From an uncultured Clostridia bacterium (GTDB taxonomy: Bacteria; Bacillota; Clostridia; Saccharofermentanales; Saccharofermentanaceae), in assembly GCA_905235455.1 (NCBI GenBank), contig CAJOLL010000004.1, positions 1-55,462 of the forward strand: a DNA stretch of 55,462 nt, read 5' to 3'. The position numbers and the translations under genes were made by a program. Positions within the stretch are counted from its first letter, which is position 1, and each line of letters begins with the position of its first letter. This document shows positions 1 to 8,200 of the stretch, one piece after another. Under the pieces are notes generated by a model, which made no database searches, was not told the origin of the DNA, and saw nothing but the letters and a program-made list of their open reading frames with translations.

Positions 1-355
1 GATCTCTTCCGGTGATTCCATGCTGGATATCGCACGCGAGATGAAGCAGCGCGGAGCAAGAAACATTTACTGCGCAGTCACTTTCGGTCTTTTCACGGAA
101 GGTGTTGAGCATTTCGACAAAGCCTATGAGGAAGGTATCATTTCCAAGGTATTTGCTACCAACCTGATCTACAGACGTCCGGAACTCCTTGCAGCTCCAT
201 GGTTTGCTGACGTAAACATGAGCAAATTCGTTGCTCTGCTTATCGATGCGATCAACCACGACTCGTCGTTGTCAAATCTCATTAAGCCGACCGACAAGAT
301 CAAGAAACTTCTTGCAAGCAAGGGCGATCTTAAGGATCCTTCCGAACAGGTCTGA
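1..355 (+). CDS. prs: Ribose-phosphate pyrophosphokinase, C-terminal part (5' end outside window)
   Basis: The reading frame is already open at base 2 and ends at a TGA at 353-355, so only about the last 117 residues are present. PRPP synthetase transfers pyrophosphate from ATP to ribose 5-phosphate, giving PRPP for purine, pyrimidine, His and Trp synthesis. The ISSGDSM segment at the window edge fits the ribose-5-phosphate binding loop (family form D-D-M-I-S-T/S-G). The following helix, the core strand and the ending with NLIYRRPELL and WFADVNMSKFVALLIDAIN match the longer clostridial PRPP synthetase clade. A two-transmembrane protein follows 6 bases downstream. Recognition is confident despite truncation. 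Confidence 0.85.
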   Translation, partial: ISSGDSMLDIAREMKQRGARNIYCAVTFGLFTEGVEHFDKAYEEGIISKVFATNLIYRRPELLAAPWFADVNMSKFVALLIDAINHDSSLSNLIKPTDKIKKLLASKGDLKDPSEQV

Positions 356-361
356 TCTTTT

Positions 362-730
362 ATGGCACAGCGAAAGACAAATACAACAAAACGATCTGAT
401 CAGAAATCCGGCAGTACTTCGAAAAAAGCGCCGGCGTCTTCTCGTTCGGCTAAAAACTCGCGTCAGAGCACCGTTTACGAAGATAAGGAACCTCTTTATT
501 CCGTGATATGGTCTTATTCTTGGGGAAAAGCACTTTATCTTCTACTCGGGATCCTGGTACTGATCGGACTGGATTTCCTTATTGCCATGAATCACTACGA
601 TCTCTTTTTCACGGTTCTCGGTATCGAGATCATCGCCGCTATGCTAATCGGATGGATCGTATTCATTATCCTCGACCGTTTCAAGCATAAAGAGCTTTCT
701 GAAATGTCGGATGAAGGATCCGAGGAATGA
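362..730 (+). CDS. Small membrane protein of unknown function, two transmembrane segments
   Basis: This 122-residue protein has a basic, Ser/Thr/Lys-rich N-terminus (residues 1-40), two hydrophobic helices at roughly 57-77 and 82-105, and a short acidic C-terminus. The positive N-terminus suggests both ends are cytoplasmic with a very short external loop. I do not recognise the family. It starts 6 bases after the prs stop and ends 3 bases before rqcH, so the three genes are almost certainly cotranscribed, but this does not define a function. The reading frame is clearly the coding one, as overlapping frames lack start sites and coding character. Confidence 0.7.
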   Translation: MAQRKTNTTKRSDQKSGSTSKKAPASSRSAKNSRQSTVYEDKEPLYSVIWSYSWGKALYLLLGILVLIGLDFLIAMNHYDLFFTVLGIEIIAAMLIGWIVFIILDRFKHKELSEMSDEGSEE

Positions 731-733
731 TCT

Positions 734-2644
734 ATGCCACTGGACGGTATCTCTACTCACCTTCTCGCCAATGAGCTGAACAAAGAACTGGCCGGAGCCA
801 GAATCGACAAGATCTACCAGCCCGGACGTTTTGACGTGTTCTTTACCGTTCGTTCCCAAAACGGCAATTGCAAACTTCTTTTAAGCTGCGATCCTCAAAG
901 TCCGAGAGTCCAGTTGACAGAGCACATGCGTGAAAACCCGCAGATGCCGCCGAATTTCTGTATGCTTCTTCGAAAGCACCTACAGGGAGCGCGTATTCTG
1001 AGCGTGGAATGTCCGCATTTCGAAAGGATCATAGAGATCTCCATATCTGTTACTGATGAACTGCATGATACCTCGACAAAAAAACTGGTCATCGAAATGA
1101 TGGGCCGATACAGTAATATCATCTTCCTAAATTCGGAAAACAGGATCATTGATGCTTTGGTGCACGTCGACAGCAGCACAAGCCGTGTCCGCGAGATCAT
1201 GCCTGCCCGTATTTACGAAGCGCCGCCTGCCCAGGGAAAGATTGCTCCTGACCATGCACTTTCCATGATCGAAAGTGGTGAAATGCCGATCCTTAAAGAT
1301 TCCATGCAGCGTCCGGTCGCAAAGGCTCTTCTTGACTCGATCCTCGGATTCTCGCCTCTTTTGGCAAACGACATATGTTTTCAGGCAAAGATCGACCCCA
1401 GATGCGGATATTCTTCTATTTCTGCCGATCAGATCTCTGTCCTTCTTCCCATCTGCCGGACAATTCTTACGGATATATGCAGCAGCAAGCCTTCGCCAAC
1501 GGTGTTTTTTATCGATGGAGAACCCAAAGACTGGCATGCACTGGCATTAAAAGATGCCGGGATCCCGAGAGCCTGTAAGACTATCTCCGAAGCCATGGAT
1601 CAGGTCCAGTACTTTTCGGACATGCGTATGCGTTTTGAAGCCAGACGCCGCAAGATCCGATCGATCCTGACGATGGCTTTTCACCATGCGTCCAAAAAAC
1701 TCTCCATTCACGAAGAAGATATCCGTGATACCGACAATGCCGAAAAACTCAAGCGGGAAGGCGAACTGGTGCTTGCTTATCAGTATCTTATCAAACCGGA
1801 AGATACATCCCTCAAGATCCCGGATTATCCGGATTTCGGACAGTCGACGACGATCGAACTTGAGCCCGGCATGACGGCTTCCGAGCAAGGTCAGCTCTAT
1901 CTGAAAAGATATAGAAAAGCAATCAGCAGAAGAGAATCTGCTCTTCGCTTCCTCGAAGCCGAAAAAGACGAGGTCGCATATCTCGACTCCCTTCTTCACG
2001 CCGTGGATGCCGCAAGTGAGATCGAGGATCTGCAGGCGCTCGAATACGAGATAAAGACTTCTCTTTCAGGAGATACGGAAGAACGTTCGAAACAAAACAA
2101 CGCGAATCAGGTCTACTATCCGGGCAAATCCAAATCCGGTAAGGCCTCTTCGAGAAATCTCCGTCAGGCAGCCCGTGCTGCACAGGCAAAAAAGAACAGA
2201 CCCTCTTCGGATAAGAAGACCGCGGATCCTTCAGATCCCCGTAAATACTATGTTGACGGCGGTCTCGAGGTGCTTTCGGGAAGAAACAACATCCAAAATG
2301 ACAATCTGACTTTCCACATTGCGGCAAAAGAGGATCTGTGGTTTCATGCGAAAAATCTTCCGGGCACACATGTCATACTGCGCACATATGGAAAAGCACC
2401 TTCCGACAAAGCAATCACTCAGGCTGCATCTGTTGCAGCATATTACTCAAGGAGCAACAAGCCCTTTTCAAACGTAATAAGCGAATCCAAGACCGAGTAC
2501 GATGTCCGAGTCGAGATCGATTACTGTCCGGTAAGCCATGTCAAAAAGATACCGAAAGGAAAGCCCGGTATGGTGATTTACGAAGAATACAATACGCTTT
2601 TGGTCAGCGCAAAGCTTCCGGAAAATCAGGGAAACCTGAAATAA
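734..2644 (+). CDS. rqcH: NFACT-family ribosome quality control protein RqcH (Rqc2 homolog)
   Basis: This 636-residue protein has the full NFACT architecture: NFACT-N domain (about 1-270), helix-hairpin-helix and long coiled-coil arms (about 290-440), a basic linker, and the NFACT-R (DUF814) domain from about 510, with the diagnostic LWFHAKNLPGTHVIL stretch. RqcH binds peptidyl-tRNA-obstructed 50S subunits and recruits tRNA-Ala to add C-terminal alanine tails that mark nascent chains for degradation. It has also been annotated as a fibronectin-binding protein. The D97-R98 pair that is functionally important in studied RqcH proteins reads E97-R98 here. The gene follows prs and a small membrane gene and overlaps the 3' end of the convergent queH by 41 bases. 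Confidence 0.93.
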   Translation: MPLDGISTHLLANELNKELAGARIDKIYQPGRFDVFFTVRSQNGNCKLLLSCDPQSPRVQLTEHMRENPQMPPNFCMLLRKHLQGARILSVECPHFERIIEISISVTDELHDTSTKKLVIEMMGRYSNIIFLNSENRIIDALVHVDSSTSRVREIMPARIYEAPPAQGKIAPDHALSMIESGEMPILKDSMQRPVAKALLDSILGFSPLLANDICFQAKIDPRCGYSSISADQISVLLPICRTILTDICSSKPSPTVFFIDGEPKDWHALALKDAGIPRACKTISEAMDQVQYFSDMRMRFEARRRKIRSILTMAFHHASKKLSIHEEDIRDTDNAEKLKREGELVLAYQYLIKPEDTSLKIPDYPDFGQSTTIELEPGMTASEQGQLYLKRYRKAISRRESALRFLEAEKDEVAYLDSLLHAVDAASEIEDLQALEYEIKTSLSGDTEERSKQNNANQVYYPGKSKSGKASSRNLRQAARAAQAKKNRPSSDKKTADPSDPRKYYVDGGLEVLSGRNNIQNDNLTFHIAAKEDLWFHAKNLPGTHVILRTYGKAPSDKAITQAASVAAYYSRSNKPFSNVISESKTEYDVRVEIDYCPVSHVKKIPKGKPGMVIYEEYNTLLVSAKLPENQGNLK

Positions 2645-3197
2645 TCTTCTCTTTAAAATCGGATTCTTCAAGAGAATAGATACAACCGCAGTATTTCTGA
2701 CGATACAGCCCGTGTTCCCTGGCCATTGACTGTCCTTCCCGAAAATGAGGACGCCAGTCATAGTAAGCAAAATCGACTCCGTATTTCTTAGCACATTCAT
2801 TAGCGATCGATGCGATCTTATCATGCTGTTGGTAAGGGCTCACAAGAAGGCTGGTTCCAAAGGCCTGATATCCGTGTTCTTTTGCATATCCGGCAACATG
2901 ATCCATCCGGATAAAATAGCACATGTCGCATCGGGAATCATACTTTCCTTCCCAAGCTTTGGAAAGCCAGTCTTCCATCCGGAAATCATCCGAATACAGA
3001 CAGGAAAGACCGTAGATCTGCCCGAGTTTTTCGATCTGCTCTCTTCTTCTTTCAAACTCGAACTTCGGATGTATATTGGGATTATAGTAAAGAACATCCG
3101 GACGGATCCCCTGTGACAGAAGATCGGATACCGGATATTCGGCACAAGGAGCACAACAAGCATGAAGCAGAAGTTTGCCGTCAGTTTCGGTGCTCAT
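2604..3197 (-). CDS. queH: Epoxyqueuosine reductase QueH (DUF208)
   Basis: QueH reduces epoxyqueuosine to queuosine in the tRNA wobble position and replaces the B12-dependent QueG in many anaerobes. The 197-residue protein shows the family cysteine pairs: CCAPC near residue 14, and a later RCDMC motif, with a C-terminal CGC, consistent with iron-sulfur and zinc-type ligands. The start at 3197 is chosen because the ruvB stop TAA lies one base upstream and a GGGAG ribosome site precedes it; an upstream in-frame ATG would extend into ruvB. The last 41 bases lie antisense to the end of rqcH. Confidence 0.9.
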   Translation of the reverse strand: MSTETDGKLLLHACCAPCAEYPVSDLLSQGIRPDVLYYNPNIHPKFEFERRREQIEKLGQIYGLSCLYSDDFRMEDWLSKAWEGKYDSRCDMCYFIRMDHVAGYAKEHGYQAFGTSLLVSPYQQHDKIASIANECAKKYGVDFAYYDWRPHFREGQSMAREHGLYRQKYCGCIYSLEESDFKEKIISGFPDFPEALR

Positions 3198-3198
3198 C

Positions 3199-4305
3199 TT
3201 AATCTTCTCCCTTAAGTTCATCGATCGTCATCTGAGAAGGAGCGGCTGCGTATTTCGAAATCCCGAGTCCGGTCAGACGTCTTTCCAAATCAGCCGGACA
3301 TGCGAGTCCGAGATGTTTCCATCCCTGCGGTGCAAGAACGCGTCCCCGCGGTGTTTTGGCAATAAAGCCACACTGCATCAGGAACGGTTCATAGACATCT
3401 TCGATCGTACCCGCATCTTCACCCGTACATGCGGCAAGTGTTTCCAAGCCGACCGGGCCGCCGAGGAACTTCTCGGCGATTGTTGACATAATACGGCGGT
3501 CCGTAGAATCGAGACCCATCTCATCGATCGCAAGCTGTTCCAGACCGAAATCAGCGATCTCGCGGTTAATGACACCGGCACCTCTGACCTCGGCATAGTC
3601 ACGAAGTCTTTTCAGAAGGCGGATCGCTATACGCGGAGTACCTCTCGATCTTCCGGCAAGACAGTCGAGTCCTTCGTCATCGATACCGATATTCAGTATA
3701 TCCGCGTCTCTTTTCAGAATCACTTTCAACTCGTCAGGTTTGTAAAGTTCCAGACGGTGAACCATACCGAAGCGGTCTCGAAGCGGAGCCGAAAGCATAC
3801 CCGCTCTTGTGGTTGCACCGATGAGCGTAAATCTCGGAAGATCCAGACGGATCGATCTTGCCGCCGGGCCTTTTCCGATCATGATATCCAGGGCGAAGTC
3901 TTCCATCGCCGGATAAAGTACTTCCTCTACACTTCTGTTTAAACGATGGATCTCATCGATGAAAAGCACTTCTCTTTCCTGAAGGCTCGTAAGAAGCGCC
4001 GCAAGATCTCCCGCTTTTTCGATCGCGGGACCCGTTGTGATACGAAGGTTAACCCCCATCTCATTGGCTATGATACCGGCCAGTGTCGTCTTACCCAGAC
4101 CCGGCGGACCGTAAAGAAGGCAGTGATCAAGAGCTTCTCCTCGGCGCATCGCGGCTTCAATAAAGATCTTAAGGTTATCCGTAACCTGTTTCTGGCCGGA
4201 ATAGTCCGCCCAGGACAAAGGACGAAGGCTCTTTTCGTCACGATCCTCGGGAAGCCTTTCTCTCGCGATCATACGCTCATCATGATCAAAATCGTTAAAC
4301 TCCAT
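3199..4305 (-). CDS. ruvB: Holliday junction branch migration helicase RuvB
   Basis: RuvB is the hexameric AAA+ motor that drives branch migration of Holliday junctions with RuvA during recombinational repair. The 368-residue protein has Walker [10 protein letters not shown] at 66-74, Walker B LFIDEIHR near 114-121, the sensor 1 segment LIGATTRAG, an arginine-finger region LRDRFGM and the C-terminal winged helix (RTPRGR). The N-terminal extension of about 25 acidic residues is slightly long. It lies 62 bases after ruvA in a ruvC-ruvA-ruvB-queH order and is followed by queH after one base. An AGGA ribosome site supports the start. Confidence 0.97.
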   Translation of the reverse strand: MEFNDFDHDERMIARERLPEDRDEKSLRPLSWADYSGQKQVTDNLKIFIEAAMRRGEALDHCLLYGPPGLGKTTLAGIIANEMGVNLRITTGPAIEKAGDLAALLTSLQEREVLFIDEIHRLNRSVEEVLYPAMEDFALDIMIGKGPAARSIRLDLPRFTLIGATTRAGMLSAPLRDRFGMVHRLELYKPDELKVILKRDADILNIGIDDEGLDCLAGRSRGTPRIAIRLLKRLRDYAEVRGAGVINREIADFGLEQLAIDEMGLDSTDRRIMSTIAEKFLGGPVGLETLAACTGEDAGTIEDVYEPFLMQCGFIAKTPRGRVLAPQGWKHLGLACPADLERRLTGLGISKYAAAPSQMTIDELKGED

Positions 4306-4367
4306 ACAATTCCTGCCGTTTAAATCTCAGGCCTTTCGACCGTTTCTTATGTATTCTATATATTCTA

Positions 4368-4976
4368 TCACTTTGCCAGATAACGAAGAGCATTGCGGAT
4401 CATTTCTTCCACCGTCATGCCTTCTTTATATGCGGATCTGGCCGCTTTATTCGCCTCCGTTGCCGGATAACCGAGGACCACAAGTGCTGATACACAATCC
4501 TCAATTTCGTTCTGACCGGGCTCGGAAAGAGATATCACCGTATCGCCGCTTCCTTTGATCTCCTTCATGTCAAAGCCTTTCAGCTTGTCTTTGAGTTCAA
4601 GAACGATCCTCTCCGCAGACTTCTTACCGAGTCCCTTTACCGAGCAGATCTTCTTGATGTCACCTTGAAGAACTGCAACGGCAAATTCGGAAGGACGAAG
4701 GACTTCAACAACGCCGATCGCACTCTTCGGTCCGACACCGCTGACTGTAAGCAGCAGTTCGAACATGTCCTGATCTTCCGGTTCCGGAAAGCCGTAAAGA
4801 GCAATGAGATCCTCTCTTACATAGTGATAAGTATATACACAGACCTCATCTCCGATATGGCCGATTCTGCCCTGCAAAAGCATTGGCATATAGATCTTAT
4901 AGCCGATACCGTTATTCTCGATCACAATATTTTCTCCGCGCGCGGAGACAAAAGTGCCTTTAATATATGCGTACAT
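4368..4976 (-). CDS. ruvA: Holliday junction DNA helicase subunit RuvA
   Basis: RuvA is the tetramer that binds four-way junctions and loads RuvB. The protein is 202 residues: an OB-fold domain (1-64), two helix-hairpin-helix motifs (GVGPKSAIGV and GLGKKSAERIV, in the 70-135 region) and a C-terminal three-helix RuvB-contact domain after an acidic, glycine-containing linker. The start at 4976 overlaps the ruvC TGA stop in a TGATG arrangement, giving tight translational coupling. A slightly longer GTG start at 4988 is less likely because it would overlap the ribosome site itself. Confidence 0.96.
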   Translation of the reverse strand: MYAYIKGTFVSARGENIVIENNGIGYKIYMPMLLQGRIGHIGDEVCVYTYHYVREDLIALYGFPEPEDQDMFELLLTVSGVGPKSAIGVVEVLRPSEFAVAVLQGDIKKICSVKGLGKKSAERIVLELKDKLKGFDMKEIKGSGDTVISLSEPGQNEIEDCVSALVVLGYPATEANKAARSAYKEGMTVEEMIRNALRYLAK

Positions 4977-5512
4977 CAGACATTCCACTCCTTCTTCCCA
5001 TAACGTCCGTATTGATAGCCGGATACGGCTTTAAAAGCATCGTTGATGCCTGTATGTGCCTGACAGATACAGATCGCGAGCGCATCTGTCACATCGTCGG
5101 GCTTGGGCAGTTCTTTCAGGTTCAGAAGCATTTTGACCATCTGAGACACCTGATTCTTATCAGCTCTGCCGTATCCTGTGACAGCCTGCTTGATCTGCAT
5201 CGGTGTGTACTCAAATACTGCCACATTCGCCTCTGCTGCCGCAAGGATCTCAACACCTCTGGCTTGCGCAGTACCGATCGCCGTCGTCGTATTTCTCTCA
5301 AAGAACAATTCTTCAATTGCCATCACATCCGGATGGTGACGCTCCATGAGCACATCCATCTGCTGATGAAGAGTAAGAAGTCTTTGCTCAAAAGGCGTAT
5401 GTGCTTTTGTCGTGATCGCGCCGTAATCGAGCACGGTGAAATGATTCTTCTCATAAGAGACGACACCGTAACCCGTAATCGCATATCCCGGATCAATACC
5501 CAGAATGATCAT
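4976..5512 (-). CDS. ruvC: Crossover junction endodeoxyribonuclease RuvC
   Basis: RuvC is the dimeric RNase H-fold nuclease that resolves Holliday junctions. The 178-residue protein carries the catalytic carboxylates D7 (GIDPG), E67 (AIEELFF), D140 and D143 (PDDVTDALAI), with the substrate-loop segment FFERNTTTAIGTAQARG. It is the first gene of the ruvCAB-queH operon. A strong AAGGAG site precedes the ATG, and a good promoter lies between it and the upstream phosphorylase gene. Confidence 0.97.
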   Translation of the reverse strand: MIILGIDPGYAITGYGVVSYEKNHFTVLDYGAITTKAHTPFEQRLLTLHQQMDVLMERHHPDVMAIEELFFERNTTTAIGTAQARGVEILAAAEANVAVFEYTPMQIKQAVTGYGRADKNQVSQMVKMLLNLKELPKPDDVTDALAICICQAHTGINDAFKAVSGYQYGRYGKKEWNV

Positions 5513-5554
5513 AAAAAGACTCCTTAAGTAAATCTGAACATTCGTTCTTTTAGC

Positions 5555-5583
5555 ATTATAACAATCATTTACCGCCTTCGCAA
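5555..5583 (-). promoter_or_regulatory. Promoter for ruvC-ruvA-ruvB-queH
   Basis: On the minus strand, TTGCGA (5583-5578) is followed after 17 bases by a consensus TATAAT (5560-5555), 43 bases before the ruvC ATG. The -35 box begins only 3 bases beyond the stop codon of the upstream phosphorylase gene, so ruvCAB has its own sigma-A-type promoter. No terminator is visible between the two genes, so readthrough is also possible. Confidence 0.65.
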
Positions 5584-5586
5584 CCG

Positions 5587-6915
5587 TTAAGAAGAAATCA
5601 CGTCAATAATCTCTTGAGGCGGAGTTACGGGGATGTCTGAGATTTCATAAGCATCATCCATCTTGTAAAGGGCTTCATCCACACGGTCATCGGAAACAGG
5701 ATTCTTTGTACCGGTATAAAGTGTAAACAGCTCTTCTCCGCGTGCAACTTTATCACCGATCTTTTTATGGAGCCTGATCCCTGCGCCCATGTCGATCACA
5801 TCGTCTTTCGTCATCCTTCCGGCACCGAGAAGACAGGATGCCTCCCCGACCGCCAACGCATCGCAGGAAGAAATATATCCGCTTTTATCCGCATAGACTG
5901 TCATTATCTCCGTAGGGCGATCCACAAATACCGGAGTTCCGTCTGACCGGAGCATACCGCCCTGCGAAAGGATCAGTTCACCGAATCTCTCAAAAGCTTC
6001 ACCGCTTTTGATCTTTTCTTCGCAGGCGTCCGCAAGTTCCTGTCTGGTCATACCGTTACCGGCATCAGAAAGTGCGAGCATTTCAGAGGCCATGGTCAGA
6101 ACGACTTTCTTGACATCTTCCTTTCCCTGCCCGCGAAGAACATTTACGACTTCATACATCTCAAGGATATTGCCGACCATCTCGCCAAGCGGCTGTTTCA
6201 TGGAAGACATGACGACAGTGACGGGTTTATTTGCGAGTTTACCGATAGAGATCATTCTCCTTGCCAGTTCTTTTGCCGAATCCGTATCCTTCATAAAAGC
6301 ACCGCTGCCGCAAGTGACATCAAGCACGATCGCATCAGCACCGCCGGCAATCTTTTTGCTCATAATACTTGAAGCGATCAGCGGGATCGAAGGAACAGTG
6401 CCTGTTACATCCCGGAGTGCGTAAAGATACTTATCACATGGCGCAAGATCCTCTGTCTGCCCGCCGAGGAGCATACCGCATTTATCGATCTTATTCTTAA
6501 AATCGGAAGGATCGACAGATGTATTGAACCCTTCGATCGATTCAAATTTATCGATCGTACCGCCGGTAAAGCCCAACCCTCTGCCCGAGAGTTTCACGCA
6601 CGGTACACCGAAAGATGCCACGATAGGAAGAAGGATCGGAGTGACTTTATCACCGACACCGCCGGTACTGTGTTTATCGACTTTAATCCCTGAAATGTCG
6701 GAAAGATCACAGATCTTCCCCGATTCGGACATGGCGATCGTGAGATCAAACGTCTCCTGATCCGTCATTCCTTTCCAGAGTACCGCCATCAGAAATGCCG
6801 AGATCTGGTAATCGGGAATAGACTTATCCGTAACACCGGAAACGAAGAATTCGATCTCCTTAGGATCAAGTACTCCGCCGTCGCGCTTCTTTTCGATCAA
6901 TTCGAGCATATTCAC
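5587..6915 (-). CDS. pdp: Pyrimidine-nucleoside phosphorylase / thymidine phosphorylase
   Basis: The enzyme phosphorolyses uridine, thymidine and deoxyuridine to base plus (deoxy)ribose 1-phosphate for salvage. The 442-residue protein shows the class hallmarks: the KHSTGGVGDK phosphate-binding segment near residue 81, the SGRGLGFTGGTIDK signature near 110, and the C-terminal pyrimidine nucleoside phosphorylase domain. Length and domain order match the family. I use a GTG start at 6915, placed 9 bases after a GGAGG site; an ATG two codons later is too far from that site. The gene is divergent from the Gfo/Idh/MocA gene. Confidence 0.93.
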   Translation of the reverse strand: MNMLELIEKKRDGGVLDPKEIEFFVSGVTDKSIPDYQISAFLMAVLWKGMTDQETFDLTIAMSESGKICDLSDISGIKVDKHSTGGVGDKVTPILLPIVASFGVPCVKLSGRGLGFTGGTIDKFESIEGFNTSVDPSDFKNKIDKCGMLLGGQTEDLAPCDKYLYALRDVTGTVPSIPLIASSIMSKKIAGGADAIVLDVTCGSGAFMKDTDSAKELARRMISIGKLANKPVTVVMSSMKQPLGEMVGNILEMYEVVNVLRGQGKEDVKKVVLTMASEMLALSDAGNGMTRQELADACEEKIKSGEAFERFGELILSQGGMLRSDGTPVFVDRPTEIMTVYADKSGYISSCDALAVGEASCLLGAGRMTKDDVIDMGAGIRLHKKIGDKVARGEELFTLYTGTKNPVSDDRVDEALYKMDDAYEISDIPVTPPQEIIDVISS

Positions 6916-6963
6916 GGACCATATCCTCCTTCATGCATTCTATATTTATTGTACCATTTTATG

Positions 6964-6991
6964 TTGGTTTCTCTTTCGATTATGTTAGAAT
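6964..6991 (+). promoter_or_regulatory. Promoter for the Gfo/Idh/MocA gene
   Basis: TTGGTT (6964-6969) and TAGAAT (6986-6991) are separated by 16 bases, with the translation start 32 bases downstream. The AGAGGG ribosome site at 7012-7017 sits 6 bases before the ATG at 7024; a nearer ATG at 7018 directly abuts that site and is unlikely to be used. Confidence 0.5.
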
Positions 6992-7023
6992 ATCGGTATA
7001 GTTTCAAAAAAAGAGGGATGAAT

Positions 7024-8172
7024 ATGCCGGAAAACGCAGAACCGAACAGATTAAAGGTCGCCATCATCGGCTGCGGCCGCGTCAGCGAAAAGCACATCCG
7101 CGCTGTGACGAGGCTTTCTGACCGTCTCATGCTTTGCGCACTTGCAGATACCAACCCGGATGCCCCTTCTCATCTTTTGAAAGCATGCAAGAAAAAGATC
7201 AAAAATTATAACGAAATGAAGGCTGCTTTGAAGACTTACATCGACTACAAGGAGATGTTAAGCGTGGAAAAACCGGACATCGTTGCTATCACGGCGCCTT
7301 CCGGGCTTCACTTCCAGATCGCCAAAGACTGTCTGGAAGCAGGATGCCACATTCTTCTTGAAAAACCTATGACCATGAGTAACAAGACATCACGCGAACT
7401 CTATGAACTCGCTGATTCCAAGGGTCTTCGCATCGCCATGGGACACATCTACAGATACTTCCCGATCGTTTCCCTTCTTCACGAAGATATGACAAACGGC
7501 GTTTTCGGAAAAGTCGGTCACGGTTCTGTGATCGTGCGCTGGGGACATGATAACGAATACTATAAGCAGGCAGCCTGGCGCGGAACCTGGAAAAGCGACG
7601 GCGGCGCTCTGATGAATCAGACGGTTCACGCACTGGATCTGATGTGCTACCTGATGGATTCCGAAGCCAAGAGCGTAAACGGCATGATCGCCAACCGTTT
7701 CCGCGAGATGGAAGCAGAAGATACGGCGATGGGAGTATTCATCTTCAAAAACGGGGCGCTCTGTCAGGTAGAAGGAACGACGGCAACGTCTCCCAAAGAC
7801 CACGAAGCCTCCTTCTACATCAACGCCGAAAAGGCAGCGATCCGTATTTCTCTCCGAAAAGGAAAGCCGTCCTACTCGATCACGACAGTCAAAGGCAAAA
7901 ACCTGGCATTCAAATATTTAAGAAGATATGTAAAACAATACGGTCTTAAGTACCTGATCTCTGTTGCCAAAAACCCGCACTTCGGGATCTATACCGACCT
8001 TCATCGTGCGATCACGACTTACACGTCTCCCGTTGCCGACGGAAGATCCGGCTATCTCGCCGTAGATATGGTACTGGGCTTTTATCGTTCCGTTCTGAAG
8101 AAGTCGGAAACAGAATTGCCACTTCCTAACGAGTTTAAGATCGAGGAAATGGCAAAACTGGAAATCCGTTAA
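7024..8172 (+). CDS. Gfo/Idh/MocA-family NAD(P)-dependent oxidoreductase
   Basis: This 382-residue protein has an N-terminal Rossmann fold with the dinucleotide loop VAIIGCGRVSEKHI, the ACALADTNP-type strand end, and the family EKPM motif (LLEKPMTMSN). The C-terminal alpha/beta domain includes GGALMNQTVHALDLMCYLM, which fits the conserved catalytic-face His and Asp. Such enzymes oxidise or reduce sugars, inositols or nucleotide sugars. The substrate cannot be told from sequence. It stands alone as a monocistronic gene convergent with the PP2C-like gene, so context gives no clue. Confidence 0.85.
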   Translation: MPENAEPNRLKVAIIGCGRVSEKHIRAVTRLSDRLMLCALADTNPDAPSHLLKACKKKIKNYNEMKAALKTYIDYKEMLSVEKPDIVAITAPSGLHFQIAKDCLEAGCHILLEKPMTMSNKTSRELYELADSKGLRIAMGHIYRYFPIVSLLHEDMTNGVFGKVGHGSVIVRWGHDNEYYKQAAWRGTWKSDGGALMNQTVHALDLMCYLMDSEAKSVNGMIANRFREMEAEDTAMGVFIFKNGALCQVEGTTATSPKDHEASFYINAEKAAIRISLRKGKPSYSITTVKGKNLAFKYLRRYVKQYGLKYLISVAKNPHFGIYTDLHRAITTYTSPVADGRSGYLAVDMVLGFYRSVLKKSETELPLPNEFKIEEMAKLEIR

Positions 8173-8200
8173 ATCAATTTATCCGCGCAAAAAGCACTGA

